64,000 nucleotides of DNA from Aplysia californica (lineage: Eukaryota; Mollusca; Gastropoda; Aplysiida; Aplysiidae). The stretch is taken from assembly GCF_000002075.1 (NCBI RefSeq), contig NW_004797711.1, forward strand, positions 358,538 through 422,537, given 5' to 3'. The translations under genes were made by a program, and so were the position numbers. Every line of letters begins with the position of its first letter. Within the stretch, counting starts at the first letter, position 1. Positions 33,201 through 43,014 of this stretch are shown here, in pieces. A model generated the notes under the pieces. That model searched no databases. It was not told the DNA's origin and worked only from the letters and a program-made list of their open reading frames with translations.

Positions 33201-36007
33201 GTGAACTCTGAACCGTGGAGGAAGGGAGAGGCTGTGCTTGTTTGGTGCAAGACGTAGAGAGCCGAAGTTATTTTTAACTTCCCGCCGCTGATCAGCTTAG
33301 CGAGTGGATAAGTGAGAGGGAGTGTGGTATTGCAGTAACAGAGACCTAGGTTTCTGGTAGTAATAAGAATAAGTAGACTTAGATTACCCTAGAATGGAAA
33401 ACTCCAGGGGTCGTTGTGATTGGCTTTTGTATCGTATTTATGTAACCTATTGCATGTAGATGTTTTACATTCACAGTGACATTATACAGAACATTTAGGA
33501 GACGGGCTAGGCCTACTTCAACCCAGTGTCAGGGCCAACCTGGGCTGAGAGGGAGCAATGCACTAGCAGAAAGACGGAGGTTCTCGGTAAAAATTTCTTC
33601 CCATACAGGAATTGAACTGAGGTCTTTTGAGTGCGACGACGAAGCGCTTGGCTCGTGCACATTAAAAACACACAGGCCTTTGCATCGTAAGAATAGCCGA
33701 TCCATTATTAATTTTTAAGTGCATTGAATAGAGCTTTTTATTTAGCAATGCCAATCGGGCTTTCACGCACGGCGAAAATTTGTCCCCGTTTACGGGCGAT
33801 TTTGCGGACCCAGCCGAAGTGTAGGTGACTAACTTTGTCAACCTCGGTCTGCTCTATTTCCGAACCAATCCGAATGAAACTCGGCAACCAATCAGAAAAT
33901 AGGGCAAACTAAATATATGTGGACGTTGAAGTTCGTACACATAAATTAACCTATACTTTTGGTGTCGGGAACACTTTTGCATCGTGTACACCGAAAACTA
34001 TAAGGAGTTTGAATTTCAACGCCCAGATGGTAATAGATCTATCTATCCTCTATAGTGTGCTCAAATTTGAACGTTCTGTGTCAAGTAGTTGTTTAGACCC
34101 GATCATAAATGCACAACTACCCCCCTATCCAAAGCGGCTTCGCACGGAGACCGGCCATTTTCCCTTCACTCTCGTGGCAAATGTATGTGACCTACAAATC
34201 CCCGCTTGACTATTCCGGGCCCGTTCATTGGTCACTTGAAATAGGGCAATGGCGCGCGCGCGCATCCGGTTGTTTTTCTCTCTATTCCCCTGTAACATCG
34301 CAATGGGGGTATTCCGAGGCGAGGTTATCTCGTCTCGGGGTGTTCGCGTCTCAACGGGGAAACGGAATTTTTAATTGTACGGCATGCTAGATTGAATTAA
34401 CTTATCTTTTAAGGTTGGCATGGTCTAAAGTCATCATAAAAAGCTTTGCAATTATTTAGTCACGCTGCCGACATATATTCTTAAAGATCCCAGGTTGTGA
34501 TACGATGCTATAAATAAAATGTATTAAAAATGGACTCATCCCGACACCCCTTTTTCGCAAAATCGTAATGTATGTATACCAAAATTTTAATTATAACAAA
34601 ATAACTACGAAATGGGTAGTAAATCTGACTGCAGAAATTATTTCTACATTCAAAAACACATCGGGTAGCCAAGTTTCTCTCGAACACTGATTAGTTACCG
34701 AGATATCGTCGATTTTCTTACAGAATCTGCTACTGTTTTTTGTTTTTTTACCAAACTTTTTAGGAGTATTTTCCTATATGTGGGTCATCCATATTTTGCC
34801 GACCTTTACAACCCCATAACTTTTTTATTTATGAACCGATTCTTAAAATTCAAGAAGCATAATTCTTAGAATTGAAAATTCTTTCTTAGGTACCAAAATA
34901 AAAAGGGCTAAAGTGAAAATTTAAATTTTCATTGGCATTGCTATTTTATTTTTTACGACCCGACTATGGAAAAAAAACAATCTTGCACTTTTGGTGCAAG
35001 CCTCTCAAAGCAAATAACCAGAATCTTCTGTAATATGTACTGAGCCCACAGCCATGAGAGTCGCGACGTCACGACGCAGTAGAGCAAGACTGTCTGAGAG
35101 TCACAATTCACCGGAAGTTCCCCCGGTAGCAAGCGGGAGGCAAAGCAAAGCACAAGCCTGCTCGCAAGCCTCTAGCGCAAGCTGTCCGCTGCTCGCAAGC
35201 CTTCGATTAGTCGAGCAGACTCCAGCTGTCTAATTTTGAAGAGCGCCTGATTTCACCATGATGACTCACATTTAATGATTTATGTATAGATCTACATATG
35301 ATCATAACATTTGTGAAATTTCTCCATTGTATAGAATCCCAAATCTCCACCATTTGTGAAAAACCTGTGGTTTAGATACAGACAGCAGACTGTTTAAGCA
35401 GTGACCTGTACCAGGTCAGTCTGTCTATAATGGCGAGGTAGTGTGCACTCCATTCTGGCTCTGGTGACTGACTGGTACTGGTATGGTACGAAAAAACAAC
35501 TAGCAACTGTCACAATTCAATCATCAATGCTGTGTCCGGTGTTTTTGATGGCAGCACAATGATGCTCATGTAGAGTGCAGTAGAGTATTAGAGTAGGACT
35601 TAGCCCAGTAGGACTATAATTATATCACCCAGTGGCTCATCTGAACTGACTTGCTAAAGCCAAAGGCATAGGCATATCTATAGTATAGGTGGGTTATAGG
35701 CCCACGTCTGCCCTACTCACCAAGCAACAAACAATGAAGAAATGAATGTACAGCTTTAAAAGTTTCACTGATGACCGATGAAGCCATGGGCATGGATGAT
35801 GGTGCGACCCAGGAACGGGTAAAACTGCGTGAAGAGTGTACTAAACTAAGATACTAAGTCGTCTAAGTCTAAGTGGCCAAGGGTAAACATACATACAAAG
35901 AAAAAGCTTTAGCTTTAGCTAAAATTAAAGCTTCAAGTAAACCAGAAGGCCTCGAGTGAGTGCAGGTCTTTTTTGTTTACATACCTTCTCTTCATCTCAC
36001 GAACCAT
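24269..36007 (-). CDS. SWI5: SWI5, DNA recombination/repair protein (RAD51-mediator subunit)
   Basis: Five coding exons, in transcript order: 35985-36007, 30417-30498, 28405-28514, 27520-27614 and 24269-24333 (TGA at 24269-24271). They total 375 nt, 124 residues, with every phase matching. Exon 3 encodes the coiled coil (KQQIEHLKKKLQETKEDIT). Exons 4-5 encode the SWI5 signature HIEKLHEYNEIKDIGQMLLG and AVLEGVQTKDLYEKYGL with the usual ND C-terminus. SWI5 pairs with SFR1 to help RAD51 filaments in homologous recombination. Exon 2 carries a repeated KQFKSPL motif (KQFKSPLAKQFKSPLTK). The intron after exon 3 uses a GC donor (CCAG|GCAAGT). The first exon is the weakest part: 23 nt (MVREMKRS...) with good donor and phase but a poor start context. 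Its other side, 36007-36560, is CG-rich, fitting a promoter. Exons 3-5 are very secure. Confidence 0.9.
24425..24455. repeat. Poly-G tract
   Basis: Run of about ten G in SWI5 intron 4. Confidence 0.7.
24503..24672 (-). mobile_element. SINE family A, body type i
   Basis: TTTTACGGCGCTCGCAACTG, GAGGTGTTACAAGAGAGTAA, CGATAGATGTTTGATAGGAA and CAGAGCACCCGCCAACTATC. In SWI5 intron 4. Confidence 0.85.
25385..25990 (+). mobile_element. LINE 3' end with RNase H domain and zinc knuckle (I-like group)
   Basis: An open frame runs from about 25385 to a TAA at 25982-25984. It shows RNase H motifs TTDIVIFTDSLS (catalytic Asp) and LQWIPAHTGIPGNERADALA (His/Asp). A C-terminal knuckle CPLCDYPSETVEHHLFFC follows. 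This order is typical of I/Jockey-type LINEs. The reverse transcriptase is missing. A related 3' end is at 48552-48950. It sits in SWI5 intron 4, antisense to SWI5. Confidence 0.8.
26640..27010. other. CG-richer stretch with duplicated palindromic 23-mer
   Basis: CCATTCGGCCGCTGACAGCG + GCTC and CCATTCGACCGCTGTGAGCG + GCTC lie about 45 bp apart, each with a CCGCT...AGCGG palindrome. A + strand ATGCG|GTAAGT donor at 27016-27024 could be an exon end, but nothing downstream supports a gene. A minus open frame of 146 codons (26463-26903) has no recognised domain. Confidence 0.35.
27327..27503. mobile_element. MITE, 177 bp, second copy of the 10202 family
   Basis: Inverted relative to 10202-10377. 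Ends are CAACGGAGTCAGCTGAAAC and TTTACGTGGATTCCACTG. The internal TTTTTTTCTTCTCTTTGAGCA block matches the reverse complement of the first copy. It ends 17 bp from the SWI5 exon 4 donor. Confidence 0.75.
27672..27785 (-). mobile_element. SINE family A, partial
   Basis: AGAGTTTTACAGCATTTGAA, AGATTAGAGGTGTTACTAGA and GAGAGTAACATACAAAGTG. Truncated, in SWI5 intron 3. Confidence 0.65.
28586..28815 (-). mobile_element. SINE family B
   Basis: Reads on the minus strand from a tRNA-like head (CTGTGGTGTAGCAGTTAGGC) and B box (GAGTTTGATTCCC) to the body end CTAAATTGTC. In SWI5 intron 2. Confidence 0.8.
29083..29101. repeat. Poly-G tract
   Basis: Run of G from about 29086 to 29100 in SWI5 intron 2. Confidence 0.8.
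29490..29668 (-). mobile_element. SINE family A, diverged
   Basis: AAGAGTTTTACAGCACTTGC, AGATTAGAGGTCCTATTAGA and AAACCACACGAGAGAACCCC. In SWI5 intron 2. Confidence 0.75.
30105..30335 (-). mobile_element. SINE family B
   Basis: Minus strand head CTGTGGTATAGTGGTTAGGT, B-box-like GATTTGATTCCC, body CATGTCAGGGCCAACC-like, ending at ACACAATTTAGA. It ends 82 bp downstream of SWI5 exon 2, inside SWI5 intron 2. Confidence 0.8.
30560..31835. other. SWI5 intron 1, proximal part without recognised elements
   Basis: AT-rich, with a TATATATATA run at about 31167 and a poly-C at about 31542-31552. No repeat family member or exon was recognised. Confidence 0.4.
31840..32165. mobile_element. MITE (19846 family), left part of a split copy
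   Basis: Starts GTCACGATGCAGTGGAATCA + GGTGCTCATCAATTTTT, the terminal repeat. It includes AGAAAATGGCTGCCAAAGTT and AACTGAAAATTTACATTTTT, the reverse complement of the intact copy's interior. It is broken at about 32165. The opposite end appears at 35230-35267. Confidence 0.75.
32185..32735 (+). mobile_element. Decayed LINE reverse-transcriptase fragment between GTCATTTCGTCAC words
   Basis: The + strand reads IEISLVRSTKFLGIIVTAE and DWQDHISSVKNKLDVL, the late reverse-transcriptase region (KFLGV...W..HI) of CR1/Jockey-type LINEs. It then decays. GTCATTTCGTCACAC words lie at about 32190 and 32206 on the left. On the right (32695-32733) GTCATTTCGTCACAC and GTGTGACGAGATGAC form a hairpin. Confidence 0.55.
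32961..35225. mobile_element. Element with ~45-bp terminal inverted repeats, class unknown
   Basis: The left end CTGGAGTCTGCTCTATTAAC continues CGAAGGCTTGCGAGCAGCGGACAGC-like. The right end (35181-35225) is its reverse complement, GCTGTCCGCTGCTCGCAAGC ... GAGCAGACTCCAG. Subterminal CTTGC/GCAAG words recur on both sides. A family B SINE sits inside at 33470. No transposase is readable, so this may be a non-autonomous DNA transposon. Confidence 0.6.
33470..33668 (-). mobile_element. SINE family B, diverged, inside the 32961-35225 element
   Basis: CATTTAGGAGACGGGCTAGG, GTGTCAGGGCCAACCTGGGC, CAGGAATTGAACTGAGGTCT and GCGACGACGAAGCGCTTGGC, in family B order. Confidence 0.7.
35230..35267. mobile_element. 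MITE (19846 family), right end of the split copy
   Basis: TAATTTTGAAGAGCGCCTGA + TTTCACCATGATGACTC is the inverted counterpart of the terminal repeat at 31840. Confidence 0.7.
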
Positions 36008-36600
36008 GAAAATAAAACGTAGCCAACGTTCGTTCGGCAAACAAATTTACACACTCCTCCACCACCACGATTCGAGTTCGTTCGGCCTCCGTTCAGCTCA
36101 GTCTGTGGTGTTCTCAGTAGTCTTGTCCCCAGATATCCTCTACTATTCACGCAGAAACGAACTCAGAGGATCAATATTTGGTTTGTCTGGATATTTTGCC
36201 CCTTTCACTGCTCCTGGTTGTTGTCGGGATTTAGTTTATAAGTCATAAGTTAACAACACATAGATCTAGATCTAGATCTAGATCTAGTCATAATACATGA
36301 ATGTAGAGATATTTTTGTTTACAAACAAACCGCCGCTTTCATTTTTATTCGTTTCAGCCAAATCAGAGACTCTAAAATATAGAGACAGGAAACGAGGTCT
36401 CGCGGTCCGTGACAACAGTGCATTTGCGAACGTGACCGCTGAGACGCGAGCTAAAAATAACCAGGCGCGGTATCGACAGCGAAGCGCGTCGCGTCTAGCC
36501 TAGGCCTAGCCTAGGCCTTATCGAAACGAAGCGCGTCGCGTCTAGCGGGGCCTAGGCCTAGCTTTCTGCAGCTTAGGCCTAGCGCAATCAGAGAACTGGC
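36008..36600 (-). promoter_or_regulatory. Candidate SWI5 promoter region
   Basis: A CG-richer stretch immediately upstream of the proposed SWI5 start on its strand. It includes GTTCGTTCGG words and a duplicated GAAGCGCGTCGCGTCTAGC at about 36481 and 36524, plus a (TAGATC)4 run at 36262-36287 and AGGCCTAG palindromes at 36498-36580. Promoter function is inferred from position and CG content only. Confidence 0.3.
36356..36490. repeat. Left arm of a 4-kb-spaced inverted repeat
   Basis: CCAAATCAGAGACTCTAAAA + TATAGAGACAGGAAACGAGG pairs in reverse complement with 40281-40322. CAGGCGCGGTATCGACAG pairs loosely with 40205-40250. Confidence 0.6.
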
Positions 36601-36994
36601 CAAGGTTGCATTTGTAAACAATGCCTCTACAATTACAATTCTATACTCTTCTGGTCTACAGAAAAGGTTACACATGTTGATGAAAACAGGACAACAGATT
36701 TTAAAATTGAATTCTAGATCTAGGCCAAGTTATAAAATAATGTCGATCTAGCATAAAACCAAAACATGTTTTGATAATGTAGACCGAAAACTAGATCGAG
36801 ATCTAATTATCTAGTCGACAGTGTCAGTAGTTACATAAGAAAAAAAAAGTCATCAAGACTCTAGATCTAGATTCTAGATCTATAGGTTTCCATTTCCAGC
36901 ATAATAAAAATATGCCTGCCTTAGCCTAAATAGATCTAGATCTACATGCGTTGATCTAGATATCTAGCTTACAACATAAGCAGTTTAATTTAAG

Positions 36995-37120
36995 ATAGCC
37001 TTCCCGGGAAGCTGAGAATGTTTCGGAGTGTTCTATGGTCTGCTGGGGTAATAATATAGTGTAAAGCACTTAGAGCCTGCTGTTGAGCGGGGATATGCGC
37101 TATACAAATGCTATCTATTA
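36995..37120 (+). mobile_element. SINE family C, 3' half
   Basis: CCGGGAAGCTGAGAATGTTT, GTCTGCTGGGGTAATAATAT, GTAAAGCACTTAGAGCCTGC and GCGCTATACAAATGCTA. Confidence 0.85.
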
Positions 37121-37124
37121 TTAG

Positions 37125-38565
37125 CCTAATAAAGGTTAATACATTTTTACTTATTTTACTAATTAGTTACATAGCCCTGCATGGGGTCTGTGGGTAGGGA
37201 AGAGTTGGAGAGGAAAGAAAGAGAGCATGCAATAGCAGATCTATATATCCCTATAGGCAAGGGTGAGAAAAGGCAATACAGACTGTAGAAATAGAAAACA
37301 GATTTCGTTTTGTGTAGCCTAGGCTAGGCATATATGGATAAAAACAGGAATACAAAGCGACAGATCGAACTCACCAGAGTTATAAACATATATAATGCAT
37401 CTTTCATGGATTAATAGCATTTTACTGAAACTGGCTCTTACAATTAAATGGGTGAATGTGACAGTCTTTCTTAGACTGTATTGCTGTATGCATTGTCTCT
37501 TGCTGATTCTTTTGTATATTGTGTCCATACTTCTCTGTCAGGCACATAAATTTGGGACATTACAAAATTCAAGGGTGGTCCTGACAGGCTCAAGCTAGCA
37601 CTTCCTTACTTAATCATAATTAATTAAGTAAGCTTTGTAATTTCTTTGTTTCTTTAATTTTGTTATATGTATTCCGTAGTACATTTATTACAGCAGGACA
37701 TTGTCTTCTTAGATGTCAAGGGGTTTTTTTTCTTCCACTTTTAATTTCTTCTTCAAAACTCTCACATCACATTGCAGACACTATTAGATCTTTTGTCATG
37801 GACAGGACCTGTATCCTTTGGAACTGGCCTGGAGGGAACAATAATTATTTATTTTGGAGGGTTTGGAACAGTAAACCGCATGGCCACAGCATTCTGCACT
37901 AGAATTGTTCAAGATGCAGATTTCCAAAGGCAGTAGTTCAAATTGCTCAGCGCACAATGCATTCCCATGGTACACATACAGGTAACTTATGCTATTTTAA
38001 GAACCAAAGTCAGCCTTCCGATTATTCATTACCCACTTTTTTAAACATCAGAAATAAATTATAATTTTTTGGTAGGGGTGCGAAAAACTTAGATTGTAAC
38101 ACAGAGTTTTACAGCAGGCCTATACAAAAGACCGGTGCTCAAAATAAATAATACACTGTGGTGGCCCATATTCTCACGTGTGCAGTTAGATTCTAAATAT
38201 TGCAAAATTCATAGATCTATACATAGAATATAGGTCTACTCATTTAGTTTCATTTCATAAAAGAGAAATATAAGTGCTTGATGGATTAGATCTAACAGTT
38301 TTTAGTGAGTACATCTACCGGAGATTTTAAAACTAAATTTTTTTTGGGATAGAGTTAAATGACATTCATCCCACATCTAGATCTAGTTTTCATACAATAA
38401 AGTTGAATCTTGCCTGGCATATTTGGATTGGTTTAATTCTGATGAGAAGCTTGAATTTAAAAAAAAATTAATTACTAAATAATTATGTTTCACTACTCTA
38501 TCTAGTCAGTTCTGCAGAGATGGAGTCAAAGCGCCACATAGCCTACAGATGCAGTCTCAGGTCTA
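37125..38565. other. Intergenic, no recognised gene
   Basis: AT-rich intergenic sequence. Open frames here are short and show no domain. Scattered TAGATC words. Nothing else recognised. Confidence 0.4.
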
Positions 38566-38566
38566 C

Positions 38567-38665
<99 letters not shown>

Positions 38666-38672
38666 GTGTGTT
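38567..38672. repeat. (TG)n microsatellite
   Basis: About 100 bp of TG, followed by a poly-C at about 38683-38692. Confidence 0.95.
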
Positions 38673-38873
38673 GGGGGGTAACCCCCCCCCCCAAATCAAT
38701 ATGAAGGCGATGATAATGTAATTTTTAACTTTTTAAAAATGGAACTTATCAGTCTCAAACTGATGAAGAAATAAAGGGGAACTCAGTGCTGGGTGATCCC
38801 GCAAAAATTCTTTCAGATCACTGGGTGAAACACTTTTTTGGCGTGTTTTCTTTTCTTTTTTTTTTAGGAAAGG

Positions 38874-38901
38874 CGGGGGGGGGGGGGGGGGGGGGGGGGG
38901 G
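38874..38901. repeat. Long poly-G tract
   Basis: About 27 consecutive G, after AGGAAAGGC. A shorter G tract lies at about 39269-39286. Confidence 0.9.
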
Positions 38902-39478
38902 CGCTTTACTGCGCCTGCGACAGCATAGGTCTCATATGAACAGGCGGGGCACATTAAACTTTTTCAGTTTGGTAAGAATTTTTAATTTTGCCCAGGTGGG
39001 GGCCAAAGTTTAGCCTACTCTTTTGATTTTAAGAACACCAAGGGATCCTTAACTTGCGCAACTTACGGGACCTCCAAGATTTTTCGCCCTTATCCGAGAA
39101 GGCTATGTGTTAGATCTTACTTACCATAAGATCAGGTGACTGAAAGAGACAGCAGTCAGATAGAAGGGGCCAATGAGTGGCAATAGTACAAATGTAGTAG
39201 TAGTAAAGGCTGCAGAAAGAGCCAGGAGCCCCAGATGCGCCACAGGAGGAGTCAAAAGGGGTGTGTGAGTGGGGGGGGGGGGGGGGCAGAAAGTGAGGAG
39301 GAAAAACAAACGACAGAACTTAGAGCTGGGCGGTGAAAAGAGAAAACTTTAGAGAAGAAAAATGTCTGTCCCAGTCATGTTTCAAACCTATTGAATGAGA
39401 GGCAAACACTGTAACCTAGGCTCTAAACTCTATAGACCACGGTCAGAGCCCCCAGAAAAACGTGTTTTATTCGCTAGC

Positions 39479-40016
39479 TATAGATCTAGATCTAGATCTA
39501 GTAAGGTTTAACAATGTTTCGTCCTCCTGCCCATGCACTGGCATGACGTGACGAACTAAGGCTAATCGACTGCACTGTCGCCTGTGCTGTGAAGAAGTAG
39601 AGGAAGGAGTGTAGTGGAGACAAACATTATACATGTACTAGGTCTATGCTATGATAATAAGCCCCAAGGATAGATCTAGATCTAGATCTAGATCTGGTCC
39701 TAGTAGGCCCACTGCATTAATTAGGCCCTTACTTCTAGACCTAGACTCTAGATCTAGATCTAGATTCAGTACTAGATTCTAGATCTAGATCTAATTGACC
39801 TGGACACTGATACTAGATCTACAATCTATCATCTAATTTAGATCTAGAGATCTAGATATCTATATCTAGATTATATCTAGAATCTAGATCTAGATCTAGA
39901 TCTAGATATCTATATCTCTAGGATTCTAGATTTAGGTCTAAAGTCTAGATCTAGATCTAGGTATTCTAGATCTAGATCTAGATCTAGATCTAAATCTAGA
40001 TAGATCTCTCTAGTCT
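39479..40016. repeat. Dense (TAGATC)n hexamer field
   Basis: Many blocks of tandem TAGATC/CTAGAT with breaks, notably 39481-39501, 39671-39696, 39735-39800 and 39838-40016. The unit is palindromic (CTAGATCTAG), so both strands read alike. Confidence 0.95.
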
Positions 40017-40189
40017 AGTTAGGCCTACACAAGAGAAAAACGATATTATGTAAGGTTAATGAAAAAGTACATGTGCAAATTCTTACATTTCAGGGTCCTT
40101 TGGAAAGCTAACTAATGCTAGGTCTGGTATTTATGCGATCTTGAATTGGCACGGACGCAGACTGCCGCAAAACACCACTTACACTTGCA

Positions 40190-40330
40190 GGTGACTTGCG
40201 ACTGTCGATAGCCGCCATTAGCTTTGTTTACCGCGCCTCGTTTCACAATCAGCTGGTGACCTGGATACGCGAAAAGAGGCCTCGTTTCCAGTCTCTATTT
40301 TTAGTGTCTCTGGCCAAATCAAGGGCGGTA
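40190..40330. repeat. Right arm of a 4-kb-spaced inverted repeat
   Basis: CCTCGTTTCCAGTCTCTATT + TTTAGTGTCTCTGGCCAAATC is the reverse complement of the arm at 36356. Confidence 0.6.
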
Positions 40331-40534
40331 ATTCACAATTCAAAATTCACAAATTACATTGAAAATCCATAGACATGTAGGCCTAGTCTAGCCTAGATAG
40401 CTCACTCCCAGAGCCGCCGCTCTGCATACATTTTCTATAAAGTTCTGACTTTGATGTAAAGCATTTATGCGCACCATGGGCACGAGCGACACCCAAGACA
40501 GAAGAATACCGAACAATCTAGGATAATAATAACA

Positions 40535-40645
40535 AAGTGACTATTTCTCCGAACGCTCGGGAAAACAAACTTGATCTCTATTTCTCCGAATGCGTTTCCG
40601 TTCTCTTTGGTTATTTGAGAGATTTCGGCGTAATCTTTCATTCTG
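40535..40645. repeat. TTCGGAGAAATA-word repeat related to 3385-3520
   Basis: CTATTTCTCCGAACGCTCGG and CTCTATTTCTCCGAATGCG are followed by TTGAGAGATTTCGGCGTAAT + CTTTCATTCTG. At 3440-3500 the same order occurs: ATTTCTCCGAACGG then TGCGAGAGTTCGACGCCAAC + TTTCATTCTG. The two loci are homologous over about 100 bp. Confidence 0.65.
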
Positions 40646-40962
40646 TCGCTCTGCGAGGACTGCGAAAGCATTTTTTTTTTTTTTGCATCGAATTCAATTT
40701 CTAAAACTAGAGATTTTTAAATGTCTGAATATCCAGATAGCACTTCAATATTATTGTGATTGGGGCAACACTCCCGGACTAGATATCTATATAGGCTACC
40801 TACTTAATTTGAAAATACCTTCAGTTTGTACTGCGAGAAAACAAGACTGCTCAATTACCTTTTTGGCTGTAAATTTTGCATTTAGTCACCCCTGAAGCAA
40901 AAACTAAAATCCTTCATTTAAAAAAAATCCATCATAAAAAAAAATCCCTCCACGATACGCTA

Positions 40963-40998
40963 CCCCCCCCCCCCCCCCCCAACTGGTTCACACCTTAC

Positions 40999-41090
<92 letters not shown>

Positions 41091-41092
41091 TC
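40963..41092. repeat. Poly-C tract and (AC)n microsatellite
   Basis: A C run at about 40963-40980, then about 90 bp of AC at 41000-41090. Confidence 0.95.
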
Positions 41093-42691
41093 GCAAATAA
41101 CCAACAAATTTTGAGAATGTAAACCGATCGGAGAAATAGAGTCGTCTCAATAGTCCGCTATTTAGCGGATTTCCGCTACCGCTAGTTCTTCCGCTAAACT
41201 CCGCTACCGCGACAGCGGGCCAATCAGAAAGAGAGTTGTGGGGAGCAGGGTGACTGCCAGGCCCCGGGAATTTAAAAAAAATCGCCGAGACCCGCGAAAA
41301 TACATAAAAGATCTCAAATATTTGAAAACCAAATCCAGTAAAGTCTTAAGTTAATTTCTACCGGTCGCGATTGTGACATTAATTCGGCTCTGAGAGTACG
41401 TTTCACGCGAACTAGTGGTTTTGGCGGCAAGCGGAATTGTGTCACCAATGCTCGACTAGAAAATCAAGATCTACTTTCGCTTTCGTTACCACCCAGAAAT
41501 TTGTCAGTAATTGTCTGATAACAGAACGTTTATTGTAACATGCAGGTTCGGCATTACAAATGGAGTGTCGCCATGAAAATAAATATTCGTTACTGTGCTG
41601 TCACTTGTGGGGGCAACCAAAAAAAAAAAAAAAAATGAAAGTTATACAAGCGTCTTGTCGGGCTCGCCATTGTGACCGGTCAATGAACCTGCGCGCATTC
41701 TGAGCGCTGCGAAGTACAGGACTCAGAGATGGGGGGAGATTATTGATTTTTTTAAAAGACGCACTCGGGGATAGGGGGAGGGCTGGACGCAACACCTGAG
41801 GACAAAAACAGACAAACTGAAACTGAAAATAAATGTTTAATGTATAGAATTTTGATTACTACTTCAGCTCTCTGCGTTGGTGCAGGCCTTGTATGAAATC
41901 GGGAACGGTCATAACTTGTAAACGAGTTATGGAACTTAGGGGCCTGAGTGTTCGCGTTTCATTGGATTGGGGACAGTAAATTAGATCTCTATATTTTAGC
42001 TTTCTGTTCAAGATTCGCAGATTTTCAGTATCACTGCATCTTGCCCTCCCACAGTTCTTACACCTCTCACACTGAATAGGTCTACTTGAGCTATTCTACT
42101 GTACTTTGAGTTTGAGCATTAATTTTGTCTTTCACGTTTATTATATAGGCTTATATATATATGATATGAATCATGACAGTCGATATTCTGGTTCCAGGCT
42201 CAAAACAAGATTCATTTCTATATATAGTTTATGTATACAGGCGAATATGATGAAGGGAAAATATTAATAAGTCACACAAGACCCCAGGCGCCACCACTTT
42301 CTGTACGTAATCAAGATTGTAAATATTTACTTCGTGACTTTTACTTGAAATTATCTTCCAAACTCTCAAATTAGTGTGAAATAACCTTGCAGTGATAAAT
42401 TGATGGGTTTTTTTTCTCAGCATTGTAGGGCTCAACAGTATAATAATAATGGGTGTTTCGCGAAAATGGGCTTCTGTGGCGATCTCCTGGAAAGTTCCTC
42501 CTTTTTTGGAATTCTGAGTTGAGACCCATGAATAGAGTTCAAGTTTATTTTCCCGAGCGTTCGGAGAAATAGAGCCGGCCTAATTAGATAATATAATATA
42601 ATAATAATATGGGAAAGGAGGTAATTACATTTTAGCTCCTTGAATATGGACCGGACAAGCCCTGGACCGGGGCCTTCTACAAACAGAACAA

Positions 42692-42943
42692 ACGTAATAA
42701 TAATAATAACAACAATAATAATAATAATAATAATAATGATGATCATAATAATAATAATAATAACAATAACAACAACAATAATAATAATAATTAATAATAA
42801 TAATAACAATAATAATAATAATAATAATAAATAATAATAATAATAATAACAACAACAACAATAATAATAATAACAATAACAACAACAATAATAATAATGA
42901 TGATGATGATAATGATAAAAAAAAAAAATAATAATAATAATAA

Positions 42944-43008
<65 letters not shown>

Positions 43009-43010
43009 TG
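42692..43010. repeat. (AAT)n-type microsatellite, imperfect
   Basis: About 320 bp of ATA/AAT with AAC and GAT variants and an A9 interruption near 42917. A shorter TAATATAATAATAAT stretch lies at about 42588-42612. Confidence 0.95.
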
Positions 43011-43014
43011 TTAA

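Noticed and set aside
38874-38901. Poly-G run as a functional G-quadruplex
   Set aside because: Homopolymers of this kind occur several times here and are prone to assembly error. No promoter or gene context supports a role.
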